Assembly: GCA_025938035.1 (NCBI GenBank) | Contig: JAICQE010000030.1 | Location: 1-30,442 of the forward strand | DNA length: 30,442 nucleotides | Direction of reading: 5' to 3' | Source of the DNA: Vicinamibacteria bacterium | GTDB lineage: Bacteria; Acidobacteriota; Vicinamibacteria; Vicinamibacterales; UBA2999 | Shown here: positions 7,938-15,307 of the stretch, piece after piece | How positions within the stretch are numbered: position 1 is the first letter of the stretch | How the letters are laid out: the number at the start of each line of letters is the position of its first letter | Notes under the pieces: model-generated | What the model saw: only the letters and a program-made list of their open reading frames with translations | Told to the model about the DNA's origin: nothing | Database searches by the model: none | Made by a program: the position numbers and the translations under genes

Positions 7938-8471
7938 TCAGGAGAATCGCGGCTTTAGCAGATCGGCGACGAAGTCCAGACGCCGCCCGATCGCCATATA
8001 GCCGTCAGCCATCTTCTTGACGTTCTCTTGCGTCGCTTCGAGTTCGACTTTGGTTGCCATGCGTTCGCTGATGTCCGTCAACGTACGTTCGACGCGGTCG
8101 AACCGTTGCTCGATGCGATCGAGCCGGTGGTCCACACGATCGAGCCGTTGCTCCACACGGTCGAGCCGTTGCTCCACACGGTCGAGCCGTTGCTCCACAC
8201 GGTCGAGCCGTTGTTCCACACGGTCGAGTCGTTTGTCTTCCCCGGAATCCCCGTAGCTTTTCGGTGTTTCCCGGACGATGGAGTTGGTCGTCGCCCACCC
8301 CCGCACCGCATCTCCGCTGCGACGGCAGCCATGGATCGCGTCGGACCGCGCGATCGACGCCTGGATTTCCTCTCCATGTTGTCTTGCCGCCTCTTTCAGG
8401 TCATCGAGAGCGCGCACCAGTTCTCTATTGAACTCGGAATCCGTAACGGTCTTTGGCTGGATGTCCGACAT
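7938..8471 (-). CDS. Hypothetical heptad-repeat coiled-coil protein
   Basis: A minus-strand ORF of about 177 residues from the ATG at 8471 (MSDIQPKTV); an in-frame ATG at 8528 would add 19 residues. No clear ribosome site decides between them. The core is a run of RLDRVEQ heptads followed by RLDRIEQRFDRVERTLTDI, a near-perfect coiled coil of about 60-70 residues, ending in a short basic C-terminus. The stretch before the coil (GCRRSGDAVRGWATTNS) reads poorly and might hide a small frameshift. I cannot assign a function. It lies convergent to the cofactor operon and divergent from a pseudogene, inside a decayed zone. Confidence 0.55.
   Translation of the reverse strand: MSDIQPKTVTDSEFNRELVRALDDLKEAARQHGEEIQASIARSDAIHGCRRSGDAVRGWATTNSIVRETPKSYGDSGEDKRLDRVEQRLDRVEQRLDRVEQRLDRVEQRLDRVDHRLDRIEQRFDRVERTLTDISERMATKVELEATQENVKKMADGYMAIGRRLDFVADLLKPRFS
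8097..8238 (-). repeat. 21-bp tandem repeat encoding RLDRVEQ heptads
   Basis: About seven units of 21 bp (8097-8117, 8118-8138 and so on); the central copies, GTCGAGCCGTTGCTCCACAC plus G on the plus strand, are nearly identical. The unit is exactly seven codons, so copy changes keep the frame and lengthen or shorten the coiled coil by two helical turns. The outer copies have diverged, the inner ones have not, as expected for recent slippage or recombination. Confidence 0.9.
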
Positions 8472-8559
8472 GACGACGACGATGCCATCGTCGAACGCCC
8501 GAATCAACATGCCTGTCGGATGCTGCAAACAACTCGCAGTCTGTTAGCATCCGCGGCGA

Positions 8560-9657
8560 ATGGTTCCTAACCGCTGGCGCATTCCGATCGGCGCGGTGCT
8601 GGTGCACATCTGCATCGGCTCCGTCTACGCGTGGAGCACCTTCAATCGGCCAATTCAGGCGCTCTTTCCCGACAGCCCGTGGTGGTTCAGCCCGCCGTAC
8701 ATGACGTTTACAGCGGGCTGGGCCTCGCGCTTGGCAAGCCCTTCCTGGTGTTCTTGGGCATGGGTCTGACCGGCGGCGTCGGCTGCGGGCTCGGATACAT
8801 CTCTCGGGTGAGCACGTTGGTGAAATGGTTTCCCGATCGCCGCGGGATGGCGACTGGCATGGCCATCATGGGGTTCGGCGGCGGTGCGTTCGTCGCCGGC
8901 TACCTCAACGTCTATTTGATGGACATGTTTGGCGTCGCGCGCACCGTCATGATGCTCGGCGCGATCTACTTCGTGGTCATGGTCATCGGCTCGCGGCTGA
9001 TGGAGCTGCCGCCGCCGGGATGGAAGCCTGCCGGCTGGAGCCCGCCGGTGAAGCCGAACGCGATGATCGCGGATCGCAGCGTCACACGCAACGAAGCCAT
9101 CGGCACGGTGCAGTTTTATCTGTTATGAGGAATCCTCTTCATCAACGTCACGGCCGGATCGGAATCCTCGCGCAGGCGTCGCCGATGATCACGTCATCTT
9201 CTTCGCGGTGCAGCTGATCCTGTTCCTGTTGATACCTGGCGTTGCCTCGCGCGGCAGTGGGTGCTGTTTCAGGCCAGCCTCTTCGTCATCTTCACCATGT
9301 ACGGCGGCGGATTCGCCACGATCCCCGCGTTTCTGGCGGATATCTTCGGTCCGCAGAACGTCGGGGCGATCCATGGCGCGCTGCTCCCGGCGTGGAGTGC
9401 CGCGGCGATCGCCGGTCCGGTCATCATCACGGAGCTCTCGAACCGCGCGAAGGCGGCGCTGCCTCCGGGAGCGAACCGCGTGAACATCTACGACACGCCG
9501 CTGCAGGTGCTTGGCGGCGTTGCTGGCGGCCGGGTTTGTCATCACGTTGCTGGGGCGGCCGCTCGCGCGGCAGCAGTATGAGCCCCAGCCCGTGCGCGTG
9601 CGAACCGGTCCGAAAAGCCGCTCGGGCTCGGTCGCCGTCGTCGAACCTGAAGACTGA
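8560..9657 (+). pseudogene. Decayed OFA-family MFS transporter (oxalate/formate antiporter-like)
   Basis: Fragments in successive frames match one transporter: [21 protein letters not shown] at the start, then [20 protein letters not shown] and [12 protein letters not shown], later GFATIPAFLADIFG and AWSAAAIAGPVIIT. These are OFA-family motifs. Damage includes a frame change with loss of the TM2-TM3 region near 8720-8750, an in-frame TGA at 9126-9128 where the family has Trp (QFYLLW), a one-base loss near 9162, a large deletion near 9195-9260, and another frame change near 9520. The final frame ends at a TGA (9655-9657) inside the 7-bp repeat array. The total, about 1.1 kb, is shorter than an intact gene. 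So many lesions argue for a real pseudogene rather than sequencing error. Oxalate or formate would have been the likely substrate. Confidence 0.85.
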
Positions 9658-9702
9658 AGACTGAAGGCTGAAGACTGAAGGCTGAAAACTGAAGGCTGAA
9701 TC
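9647..9702 (+). repeat. Eight-copy 7-bp tandem repeat (CTGAAGR)
   Basis: Consecutive 7-mers CTGAAGA, CTGAAGA, CTGAAGG, CTGAAGA, CTGAAGG, CTGAAAA, CTGAAGG, CTGAATC. It sits exactly between the end of the OFA pseudogene and the truncated VWFA gene. It supplies the pseudogene's last stop codon, and a TGA at 9697-9699 closes the VWFA frame upstream. Confidence 0.9.
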
Positions 9703-10017
9703 CTGCCGCGGGAACGGGTGCTGGAGTCGGCACGGCGCAGCGACGCGGTCGTCTACGGCGTCACCGCGGGAAACTCGGGAAAGGTCGGGTTCGTCAGCAG
9801 CCTCAGCCAGCAGACCGGCGGACAGTCGATGGAGGTCTCCTCGACGATGGATCTGCAGAAGACGTTCGTCGGAATCCTCGACGAGTTCCGGCGCCGCTAC
9901 GTCCTGAGCTTCACGCCGCGCGGCGTTTCGGGCGCCGGCTGGCATCGGCTTCAGGTCCGCGTCAAGGGACGCCGCGCGGTGGTTACCGCGCGCCAGGGGT
10001 ATACCGCCGGCGGATAA
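9700..10017 (+). pseudogene. 3' fragment of an acidobacterial VWFA-related protein
   Basis: About 105 codons open from 9700, just inside the tandem repeat, to a TAA at 10015-10017. The text (AVVYGVTAGN, QTGGQSMEVSSTMDLQKTF, ILDEFRRRYVLSFTPRG, WHRLQVRVKGRRAVVTARQGY) is the C-terminal part of the von Willebrand factor A-related secreted proteins common in Acidobacteriota, which are about 300 residues or more. The signal peptide and the MIDAS part of the domain are missing. A GTG at 9718 could start a short product, but a truncated relic is more likely. The break falls at the repeat, suggesting a repeat-mediated deletion. Confidence 0.8.
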
Positions 10018-10038
10018 CATATCGGGGATACGTCTCCG

Positions 10039-11310
10039 ATGAACCGCCCCACCAGTGAAACCTCGAAAGACGTCCGCATGCGGGGGTTCGCGCGGCGCCA
10101 CACGGTTGCGGCAGCGCTCGAATGGCTCGACGCGCAGCTGCAGCCCTTCGACGCGGCTCAGGGCAGGCCGCTCGACGCCGAGACCGTCCCGCTGGGCCTT
10201 GCCGCCGGCCGTGTGCTCGCCAGTTCGGTTGTCAGCGACATCGATGTCCCGTCGTTTGACCGCGCGACGATGGATGGTTACGCGGTGGACGCCGCAAGCA
10301 CGGACGGCGCCGACTCGTACAATCGCCGGCCGCTGATCGTCATTGGCGACTCGATGCCAGGACGGTCGTTCGGCGGATTGCTTCGGCCCGGCGAGGCGGT
10401 GCGGGTGATGACCGGCGCGCCGATTCCACGCGGTGCCGACGCCGTGGTGCCGGCGGAATTCATCGAAGTCGAGAATGCGGCTCGCGTGCACGCGCTGGCG
10501 GCCGTCTCGCCCGATAAGAACGTTGGCCGCAGCGGAGAAGACATCGCGCGCGGCACGACCATCCTCGAGCGTGGCCGGGTGCTGCGGCCGCAGGACCTCG
10601 GCGTCCTCAGCTCCGTTGGCCACGGTCAGGTCAGCGTGCTGCGGCGGCCGCGCGTGCGGCTCGTCGTCACCGGCAACGAACTGCTGCCGGCCGGATCCCG
10701 TCCGCACGGCGTTCATATCGCCGATGCGAACGGGCCGATGCTGGCCGCGCTGGTCGAACGCGACGGCGGCGTGGTCGATTTTCCCGGCCTCGTCCGCGAC
10801 GATCGGCAAGCCATCCTGGACGGCCTCACGGCCGACGCCGACATCGTGATCGTCTCTGGCGGATCGAGCGTCGGCGTCGAGGACCTCGCGCCGACCTTGG
10901 TCGCGGAGCACGGCGAACTGGCCGTGCACGGCATCGCGATGCGGCCAAGCAGTCCGACCGGTCTTGGGAGGGTCGGGCGCCGGCTGGTGTTCCTCCTTCC
11001 CGGCAACCCCGTCTCCAGCCTCTGTGCGTACGACTTTTTTGCCGGTCGCGCCGTTCGCGTCCTGGGCGGACGCGAGAAAGCCTGGCCCTACCGTACGGTG
11101 CGTGCGGCGCTGAGCCGCAAGATCAGCTCGCCGATTGGGCGGCTCGACTACGCGCGCGTCAGGCTGGTCGAGGGCCGCGTCGATCCGATCGCCGTCGGCG
11201 GCGCGTCGGTGCTCTCGTCGACGACCCGCGCCGATGGCTTCGTGATCGTCGGCGACGACAGCGAGGGCTTCGCCGAAGGGACCGAGGTCGACGTCTGGCT
11301 GTATGCCTGA
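10039..11310 (+). CDS. moeA: Molybdopterin molybdenumtransferase MoeA (first copy)
   Basis: A 423-residue MoeA, which inserts molybdate (or tungstate) into adenylated molybdopterin. Family marks are LGLAAGRVLASSV, DIDVPSFDRATMDGYAV (about residues 71-87), VRVMTGAPIPRGADAVVP, VVTGNELL, ADIVIVSGGSSVG and LLPGNPVSS. The ATG at 10039 is followed by another at 10078; either could serve. Residues 36-44 (PFDAAQGRP) come from a dispersed repeat inserted near the N-terminus. The stop overlaps the start of the second moeA by eight bases, so both should be co-translated. Confidence 0.93.
   Translation: MNRPTSETSKDVRMRGFARRHTVAAALEWLDAQLQPFDAAQGRPLDAETVPLGLAAGRVLASSVVSDIDVPSFDRATMDGYAVDAASTDGADSYNRRPLIVIGDSMPGRSFGGLLRPGEAVRVMTGAPIPRGADAVVPAEFIEVENAARVHALAAVSPDKNVGRSGEDIARGTTILERGRVLRPQDLGVLSSVGHGQVSVLRRPRVRLVVTGNELLPAGSRPHGVHIADANGPMLAALVERDGGVVDFPGLVRDDRQAILDGLTADADIVIVSGGSSVGVEDLAPTLVAEHGELAVHGIAMRPSSPTGLGRVGRRLVFLLPGNPVSSLCAYDFFAGRAVRVLGGREKAWPYRTVRAALSRKISSPIGRLDYARVRLVEGRVDPIAVGGASVLSSTTRADGFVIVGDDSEGFAEGTEVDVWLYA
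10144..10170 (+). repeat. Short dispersed repeat inserted in frame in moeA
   Basis: The stretch CCCTTCGACGCGGCTCAGGG plus CAGGCCG resembles the widespread environmental-genome repeat whose core reads CTTCGAC-N-GCTCAGGGCAGG. In this frame it encodes PFDAAQGRP (residues 36-44), which is foreign to the MoeA N-terminal helix alignment. Only one copy was seen in the window, so its identity as a repeat rests on general knowledge. Confidence 0.6.
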
Positions 11311-13261
11311 GCAGGAACAGTTTCTTCAGGTCCTCGACCGCGACGAGGCGGAGCGGCGGTTCCGGGCTGCGCTGGATCTGATGCCGCGTGGCGTCGAGCG
11401 GATTCCGCTCGATGCGGCGCTGGGCCGTGTGCTCGCCGCCGACGTCCTCGCGCCGGTCGACGTTCCCTCCTTCGATCGCTCCAACGTCGACGGCTTCGCC
11501 GTGGTCGCCGAAGATACGTTCGGCGCGTCCGAGGAAACGCCGCGTTCCGTGCGGCTCGTGGACGAACACATTCACACCGGGATCGTACCGGCGGCGGCGA
11601 TCCGCGGCGGGGACGCGGCTGCGATCGCCACTGGCGGGATGATGCCGCGCGGCGCCGACGCCGTCGTGATGGTCGAGTACGCGGAGACGCGATCGGGCAC
11701 GTTGCGGATTGCCCGCGCCGTCACGGCCGGCAGCGGCGTGTCGTTCGCCGGAACCGACATCACGGCGGGCGAGACGGTGCTGCGCCAGGGTCAGCTCCTC
11801 ACCAGCCGCGACACCGGCGTGCTGGCGGCGATTGGCGTGTCCGAGGTGGACGTGTGGCGCAAGCCGGTCGTGGCGGTTCTCTCGACCGGCGACGAGATCA
11901 TCCCGCCCGGGCAGCCGATGGAGCCGGCGCGCGTGTACGACTCGAACGCACAGGTTCTCGCCGATGCCATTCGCGAAGCCGGCGGCGAGCCGGCGCGGCT
12001 GGGGATCGTTCGCGACGAGGAGAGCGCGCTGCGTGGGCATCTGCGCCGGGCGCTCGAGTTCGCCGACATCGTTCTGCTCTCCGGCGGCACCAGCAAGGGC
12101 GCCGGCGACGTGTCCTACCGCGTCGCCTCCGAGCTTGGCGATCCGGGCGTGGTTGCGCACGGCGTCGCACTCAAGCCGGGGAAACCGATCTGTCTGGCCG
12201 CAACCGGTGGGCGCGCCGTCGTCGTGCTGCCCGGTTTTCCCACGTCGGCCATCTTCACGTTTCACGAGTTCGTGGCGCCGGTGATCCGCCTGCTGGCGGG
12301 CCGCGATGCCGAAGAGCGGACGGTGGTGCCGGCGCGGCTGGCCGTGAAGGTGAACAGCGAGATCGGCCGCACGGAGTACTTGCTGGTCGGATTGGTGCAG
12401 GCACCCGATCTCAGCACACTGCCTGACGTCTCCGTCGCGCATCCCTTCAGGGGTGCCGACCTCATCGCGTATCCGATGGGACAAGGCTCCGGCAGCGTGA
12501 CGACGTTCAGCCGGGCGGACGGGTTCGCCACGATCGATCGGCATCAGGAGATCGTCGAGGCTGGCACTGTCGTCGACGTTCAGCTGCTGGGCCGCGACCT
12601 TCGGCTGGCCGACCTGGTGTGCATCGGCAGCCATTGCATCGGCCTGGACTATCTGCTCGGCGAGCTGCAGCGCCGCGGTGTGCGTTCGAAGTTCCTGGCG
12701 GTTGGCAGCATGGCAGGCCTCGACGCCGCCCGGCGCGGCGAGTGCGACATTGCCGGCGTCCATCTTCTCGATCCGGCGAGCGGTGAGTACAACCGTCCCT
12801 TTCTGGGCGGCTGGCTTGAACTGATACGTGGCTACGGCCGGCTGCAGGGCATCGCGTTTCGCCGCGGCGACGGACGTTTCGAGGGGCGCTCGGCCACAGA
12901 CGCAATTGCCGGCGCGACGAGCGAGCCTGATTGCGTGATGGTCAACAGGAATCAGGGGAGTGGCACGCGGGCGCTCATCGATCGCCTGCTCGGCGGCGCC
13001 CGGCCGCCGGGCTACGCCGTTCAGCCGCGCAACCACAATGCCGTTGCCGCGGCTGTCCGGCAGGGACGAGCCGACTGGGGTGTGACACTCGACACCGTTG
13101 CGCACGGAGCCGGCCTCGGTTTCATTCCGGTTCAGCCCGAGCAATTTGATTTCATCGCGCCGCGCGCTCGCGTCCGACGCGAAGCAGTCGTGGCATTCAA
13201 GCGCCTGCTGGAAGAGCCGGATGTCCGGCTGGCGCTTCAGCGGCTCGGTATGAACCTGTGA
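11303..13261 (+). CDS. moeA: MoeA fused to a periplasmic-binding-protein-like domain
   Basis: A 652-residue two-domain protein. Residues 1 to about 425 are a complete MoeA: PVDVPSFDRSNVDGFAV, MMPRGADAVVMVE, VAVLSTGDEI, IVLLSGGTSKGAGD, ALKPGKP and VLPGFPTSA. Residues from about 430 to the end are a PBP-like domain (PF12727/COG1910 type) with VCIGSHCIGLDYLLGEL, NRNQGSGTRALIDRLL and HNAVAAAVRQGRADWGV. Because there is no signal peptide, the binding domain should act in the cytoplasm, perhaps holding the oxyanion or sensing it. Such fusions occur in archaea and bacteria with Mo/W enzymes. Together with a plain MoeA upstream, it suggests one protein for Mo and the other for W. It overlaps both neighbours. 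Confidence 0.92.
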   Translation: MPEQEQFLQVLDRDEAERRFRAALDLMPRGVERIPLDAALGRVLAADVLAPVDVPSFDRSNVDGFAVVAEDTFGASEETPRSVRLVDEHIHTGIVPAAAIRGGDAAAIATGGMMPRGADAVVMVEYAETRSGTLRIARAVTAGSGVSFAGTDITAGETVLRQGQLLTSRDTGVLAAIGVSEVDVWRKPVVAVLSTGDEIIPPGQPMEPARVYDSNAQVLADAIREAGGEPARLGIVRDEESALRGHLRRALEFADIVLLSGGTSKGAGDVSYRVASELGDPGVVAHGVALKPGKPICLAATGGRAVVVLPGFPTSAIFTFHEFVAPVIRLLAGRDAEERTVVPARLAVKVNSEIGRTEYLLVGLVQAPDLSTLPDVSVAHPFRGADLIAYPMGQGSGSVTTFSRADGFATIDRHQEIVEAGTVVDVQLLGRDLRLADLVCIGSHCIGLDYLLGELQRRGVRSKFLAVGSMAGLDAARRGECDIAGVHLLDPASGEYNRPFLGGWLELIRGYGRLQGIAFRRGDGRFEGRSATDAIAGATSEPDCVMVNRNQGSGTRALIDRLLGGARPPGYAVQPRNHNAVAAAVRQGRADWGVTLDTVAHGAGLGFIPVQPEQFDFIAPRARVRREAVVAFKRLLEEPDVRLALQRLGMNL

Positions 13262-13860
13262 AACTCGCGGGAATCGTGCTGTGCGGCGGGAAGTCCACCC
13301 GCATGGGCGTTCCCAAGGCCACGCTGCCCTTCGGTCCCGAGACGATGCTGCAGCGCGTCGTCAGGCTTCTGGGAACGGTTGCCGATCCGATCGTGGTGGT
13401 CGGCGCCAGGGATCAGGAACTGCCGGCACTGCCTCCCGCGGTGCTGATCACGCGCGACGAACGGGACGCGCGCGGCCCGCTGGAAGGACTGCGCGCGGGC
13501 CTGACGGCGTTACCCGCTGCCGCGGATGCCGCGTATGTCACCAGTTGCGATGTTCCGTTGCTGGTGTCCGCGTTCGTGCAGCGGCTGCTCGAATTGCTCG
13601 GTGAGCACGACATCGCCGTGATGGAGATCGACGGCTTCACGCATCCGCTGTCGGCCGTCTATCGGCGGGCGACGCTGCCGCACATCGACGCGCTGCTCGC
13701 GCAGGATCGGCTGCGGCCCGCGTATCTGTTCGAGGCTGTCCGTACGCGCCGCGTCACGCCTGACGAGATGCGGGATGTGGACCCCGAGCTCCGCACGCTG
13801 CGGAACCTCAACACGCGCGAGGATTATCTGGCAGCGCTCGCGGAGGCAGGTCTTACGTAG
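13258..13860 (+). CDS. mobA: Molybdenum cofactor guanylyltransferase
   Basis: A 200-residue nucleotidyltransferase that attaches GMP to Mo-molybdopterin to form the MGD cofactor needed by formate dehydrogenases. The signature LCGGKSTRMGVPKATLPFG is at the N-terminus, RDERDARGPLEGLRAGL follows, and TSCDVPLL carries the metal-binding Asp. The GTG start overlaps the stop of the fused moeA (GTGA). The TAG stop at 13858-13860 is part of the short repeat GTAGTGTCCGCC, so the repeat may have landed at or replaced the original end of the gene. Confidence 0.92.
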   Translation: MKLAGIVLCGGKSTRMGVPKATLPFGPETMLQRVVRLLGTVADPIVVVGARDQELPALPPAVLITRDERDARGPLEGLRAGLTALPAAADAAYVTSCDVPLLVSAFVQRLLELLGEHDIAVMEIDGFTHPLSAVYRRATLPHIDALLAQDRLRPAYLFEAVRTRRVTPDEMRDVDPELRTLRNLNTREDYLAALAEAGLT

Positions 13861-13926
13861 TGTCCGCCGTGGGGCGCGCCTTGTCAGGCGCGCCAGGCGG
13901 ACGTGACAACGTCCGCACCACGATCG
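13857..13926. repeat. Composite of a half family-B repeat and a family-A hairpin repeat
   Basis: GTAGTGTCCGCC (13857-13868) equals the left half of the family-B element at 16971 and 18710. It runs into a family-A element with hairpins GGCGCGCC-TTGTCA-GGCGCGCC (13873-13894) and GCGGACGT-GACA-ACGTCCGC (13897-13916), ending CCACGATCG. Compared with the copy in pabB the order is reversed, so it is the same element in the opposite orientation. It fills the convergent gap between mobA and the amidohydrolase gene, where its hairpins could also help end transcription. Confidence 0.8.
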
Positions 13927-13948
13927 TTATTCGTTGTCCGTTTAGCGC

Positions 13949-15307
13949 TCATTGCGCCGGAAAGGCTTGCCGTGCGCCGTCGAGCACGACCACGACGCCC
14001 TGCCGCATCACGAACCGCATCCGCTCGAGCACGGTCACGTCGTCGAGCGGGCTGCCGCTCACGGCGATGATGTCCGCATCCTTCCCGGGCTCCAGCGATC
14101 CGATGCGGCTGGCGCGGTCGAGCAGCGTTGCGGCGTCGATCGTGGCCGCGCGGATCGCGGCCGCCGGCCTCATGCCCGCCTTGACGAGGAGAGCGAACTC
14201 CTTCGCGTTCTTCCCGTGATCCGACACGCCGGAGTCGGTGCCGAACGCGATCTTGACGCCGTCGCGAATCGCCCTGGCCATATTCTCGCCGTGCGCGACG
14301 ACGGCTTCCTCGGCCTTGGCCAGGGTCAGCGCGCTGCGTGCGCCGGCGCGCGCCTGCGCGAGCGCGGCATGCGGCGCGACCATCGTCGGCACGAGCCACG
14401 CCCCGGTCTGTTTGAACTGTGCGTTCGTCGCCGGGCTGGTGAACGTGCCGTGCTCGATCGAATCCACGCCGGCCTTCAGCGCGGCGGCGATGCCGTCTTC
14501 ACCATGCGCGTGCGCGGCGACCTTTCGTCCGAACAGGTGAGCCGTGTCGACGATGGCCTTCATCTCGTCGTCGAACAGCTGCTGACCCAGCCCGCCGGCG
14601 ATGTTGCTGTTCACCCCGCCGGTGGCGGTGAACTTGATGACGTCGGCACCCTGCGAGATCTGATCGCGAACGGCGCGGCGGCAGTCGTCCGCGCCGCTGC
14701 ACAGGTGAGTTGAGCGGGCGCGCCGCACCTCCGCAATGTCACGGTTCGTGTTGTTGGAGGAATCGCCGTGCCCTCCCGGCCCGGAGATGCCGCGGCCGGC
14801 GGCGACGATGGTCGGCCCCGAGACCAGCCCGCCGAGGATGGCGTCGCGCAGGGCGGTGACGCTGTGGACGTCCGACCCGAGGTCGCGCACGGTCGTGAAC
14901 CCGGCCTCGAGCGTGCGCCGCGCGTTGTCCACGCCAATGAGCAGCTCGTCTTCCACGTCGCGGTTAATCAGTTCCAGCCGCGCCCGCATCTTGTCGTCGT
15001 CGCTGAAGATGTGCACGTGCGCGTCGATCATGCCCGGCAGCACGAAGTCCTTCTTCAGGTCAATCAGACGTGCACCCGGCGCGGGCGCGACGAACCCGTC
15101 GCGGATCGCGTCGATCCGATTGTTCCGGACGACGACGGTGGACGGGCCGCGCGGCGCCTGGGCGGGACGATCGAGCAGCGCTCCCGCGTGGATGTAGACG
15201 ACGCGGTCTGGTTGCGCCTGCGCGCTCAACCTGACGGTGTGCGCGCGCTCAGGCAGACCCGCCGCAATGGCACTGGCGAGGACGATGCCCGGAAGGATTC
15301 TGCGCAT
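13949..15307 (-). CDS. Exported metal-dependent amidohydrolase (imidazolonepropionase-like)
   Basis: A 452-residue protein with a signal peptide (MRRILPGIVLASAIAAGLPERAH) followed by an amidohydrolase superfamily barrel. Metal and catalytic residues are visible: the HxH of DAHVH, a carboxylated-Lys candidate in VIKFTATGG, His in AAHAHG and SIEHGT, and Asp in AFGTDSG. The end (IGSLEPGKDADIIAVSGSPLDDV) is typical. Relatives are prolidase- or imidazolonepropionase-like peptidases and hydrolases, often exported in Acidobacteriota. The substrate cannot be read from the sequence. Its ATG overlaps the stop of msrP by one base (TGATG), so the two are translated together. Confidence 0.85.
   Translation of the reverse strand: MRRILPGIVLASAIAAGLPERAHTVRLSAQAQPDRVVYIHAGALLDRPAQAPRGPSTVVVRNNRIDAIRDGFVAPAPGARLIDLKKDFVLPGMIDAHVHIFSDDDKMRARLELINRDVEDELLIGVDNARRTLEAGFTTVRDLGSDVHSVTALRDAILGGLVSGPTIVAAGRGISGPGGHGDSSNNTNRDIAEVRRARSTHLCSGADDCRRAVRDQISQGADVIKFTATGGVNSNIAGGLGQQLFDDEMKAIVDTAHLFGRKVAAHAHGEDGIAAALKAGVDSIEHGTFTSPATNAQFKQTGAWLVPTMVAPHAALAQARAGARSALTLAKAEEAVVAHGENMARAIRDGVKIAFGTDSGVSDHGKNAKEFALLVKAGMRPAAAIRAATIDAATLLDRASRIGSLEPGKDADIIAVSGSPLDDVTVLERMRFVMRQGVVVVLDGARQAFPAQ

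Noticed and set aside
8097..8238. Regular 21-bp repeats considered as a CRISPR array
   Set aside because: The units are directly adjacent with no spacers and encode coiled-coil heptads.
9126..9128. TGA in the OFA transporter read as selenocysteine or as a recoded Trp
   Set aside because: The same gene has several frameshifts and deletions, and other genes in the window use TGA as a normal stop, so decay is the simpler explanation.
11159..13144. Minus-strand ORF of 661 codons opposite the moeA-PBP fusion
   Set aside because: Same antisense effect; the plus strand encodes a complete two-domain MoeA.
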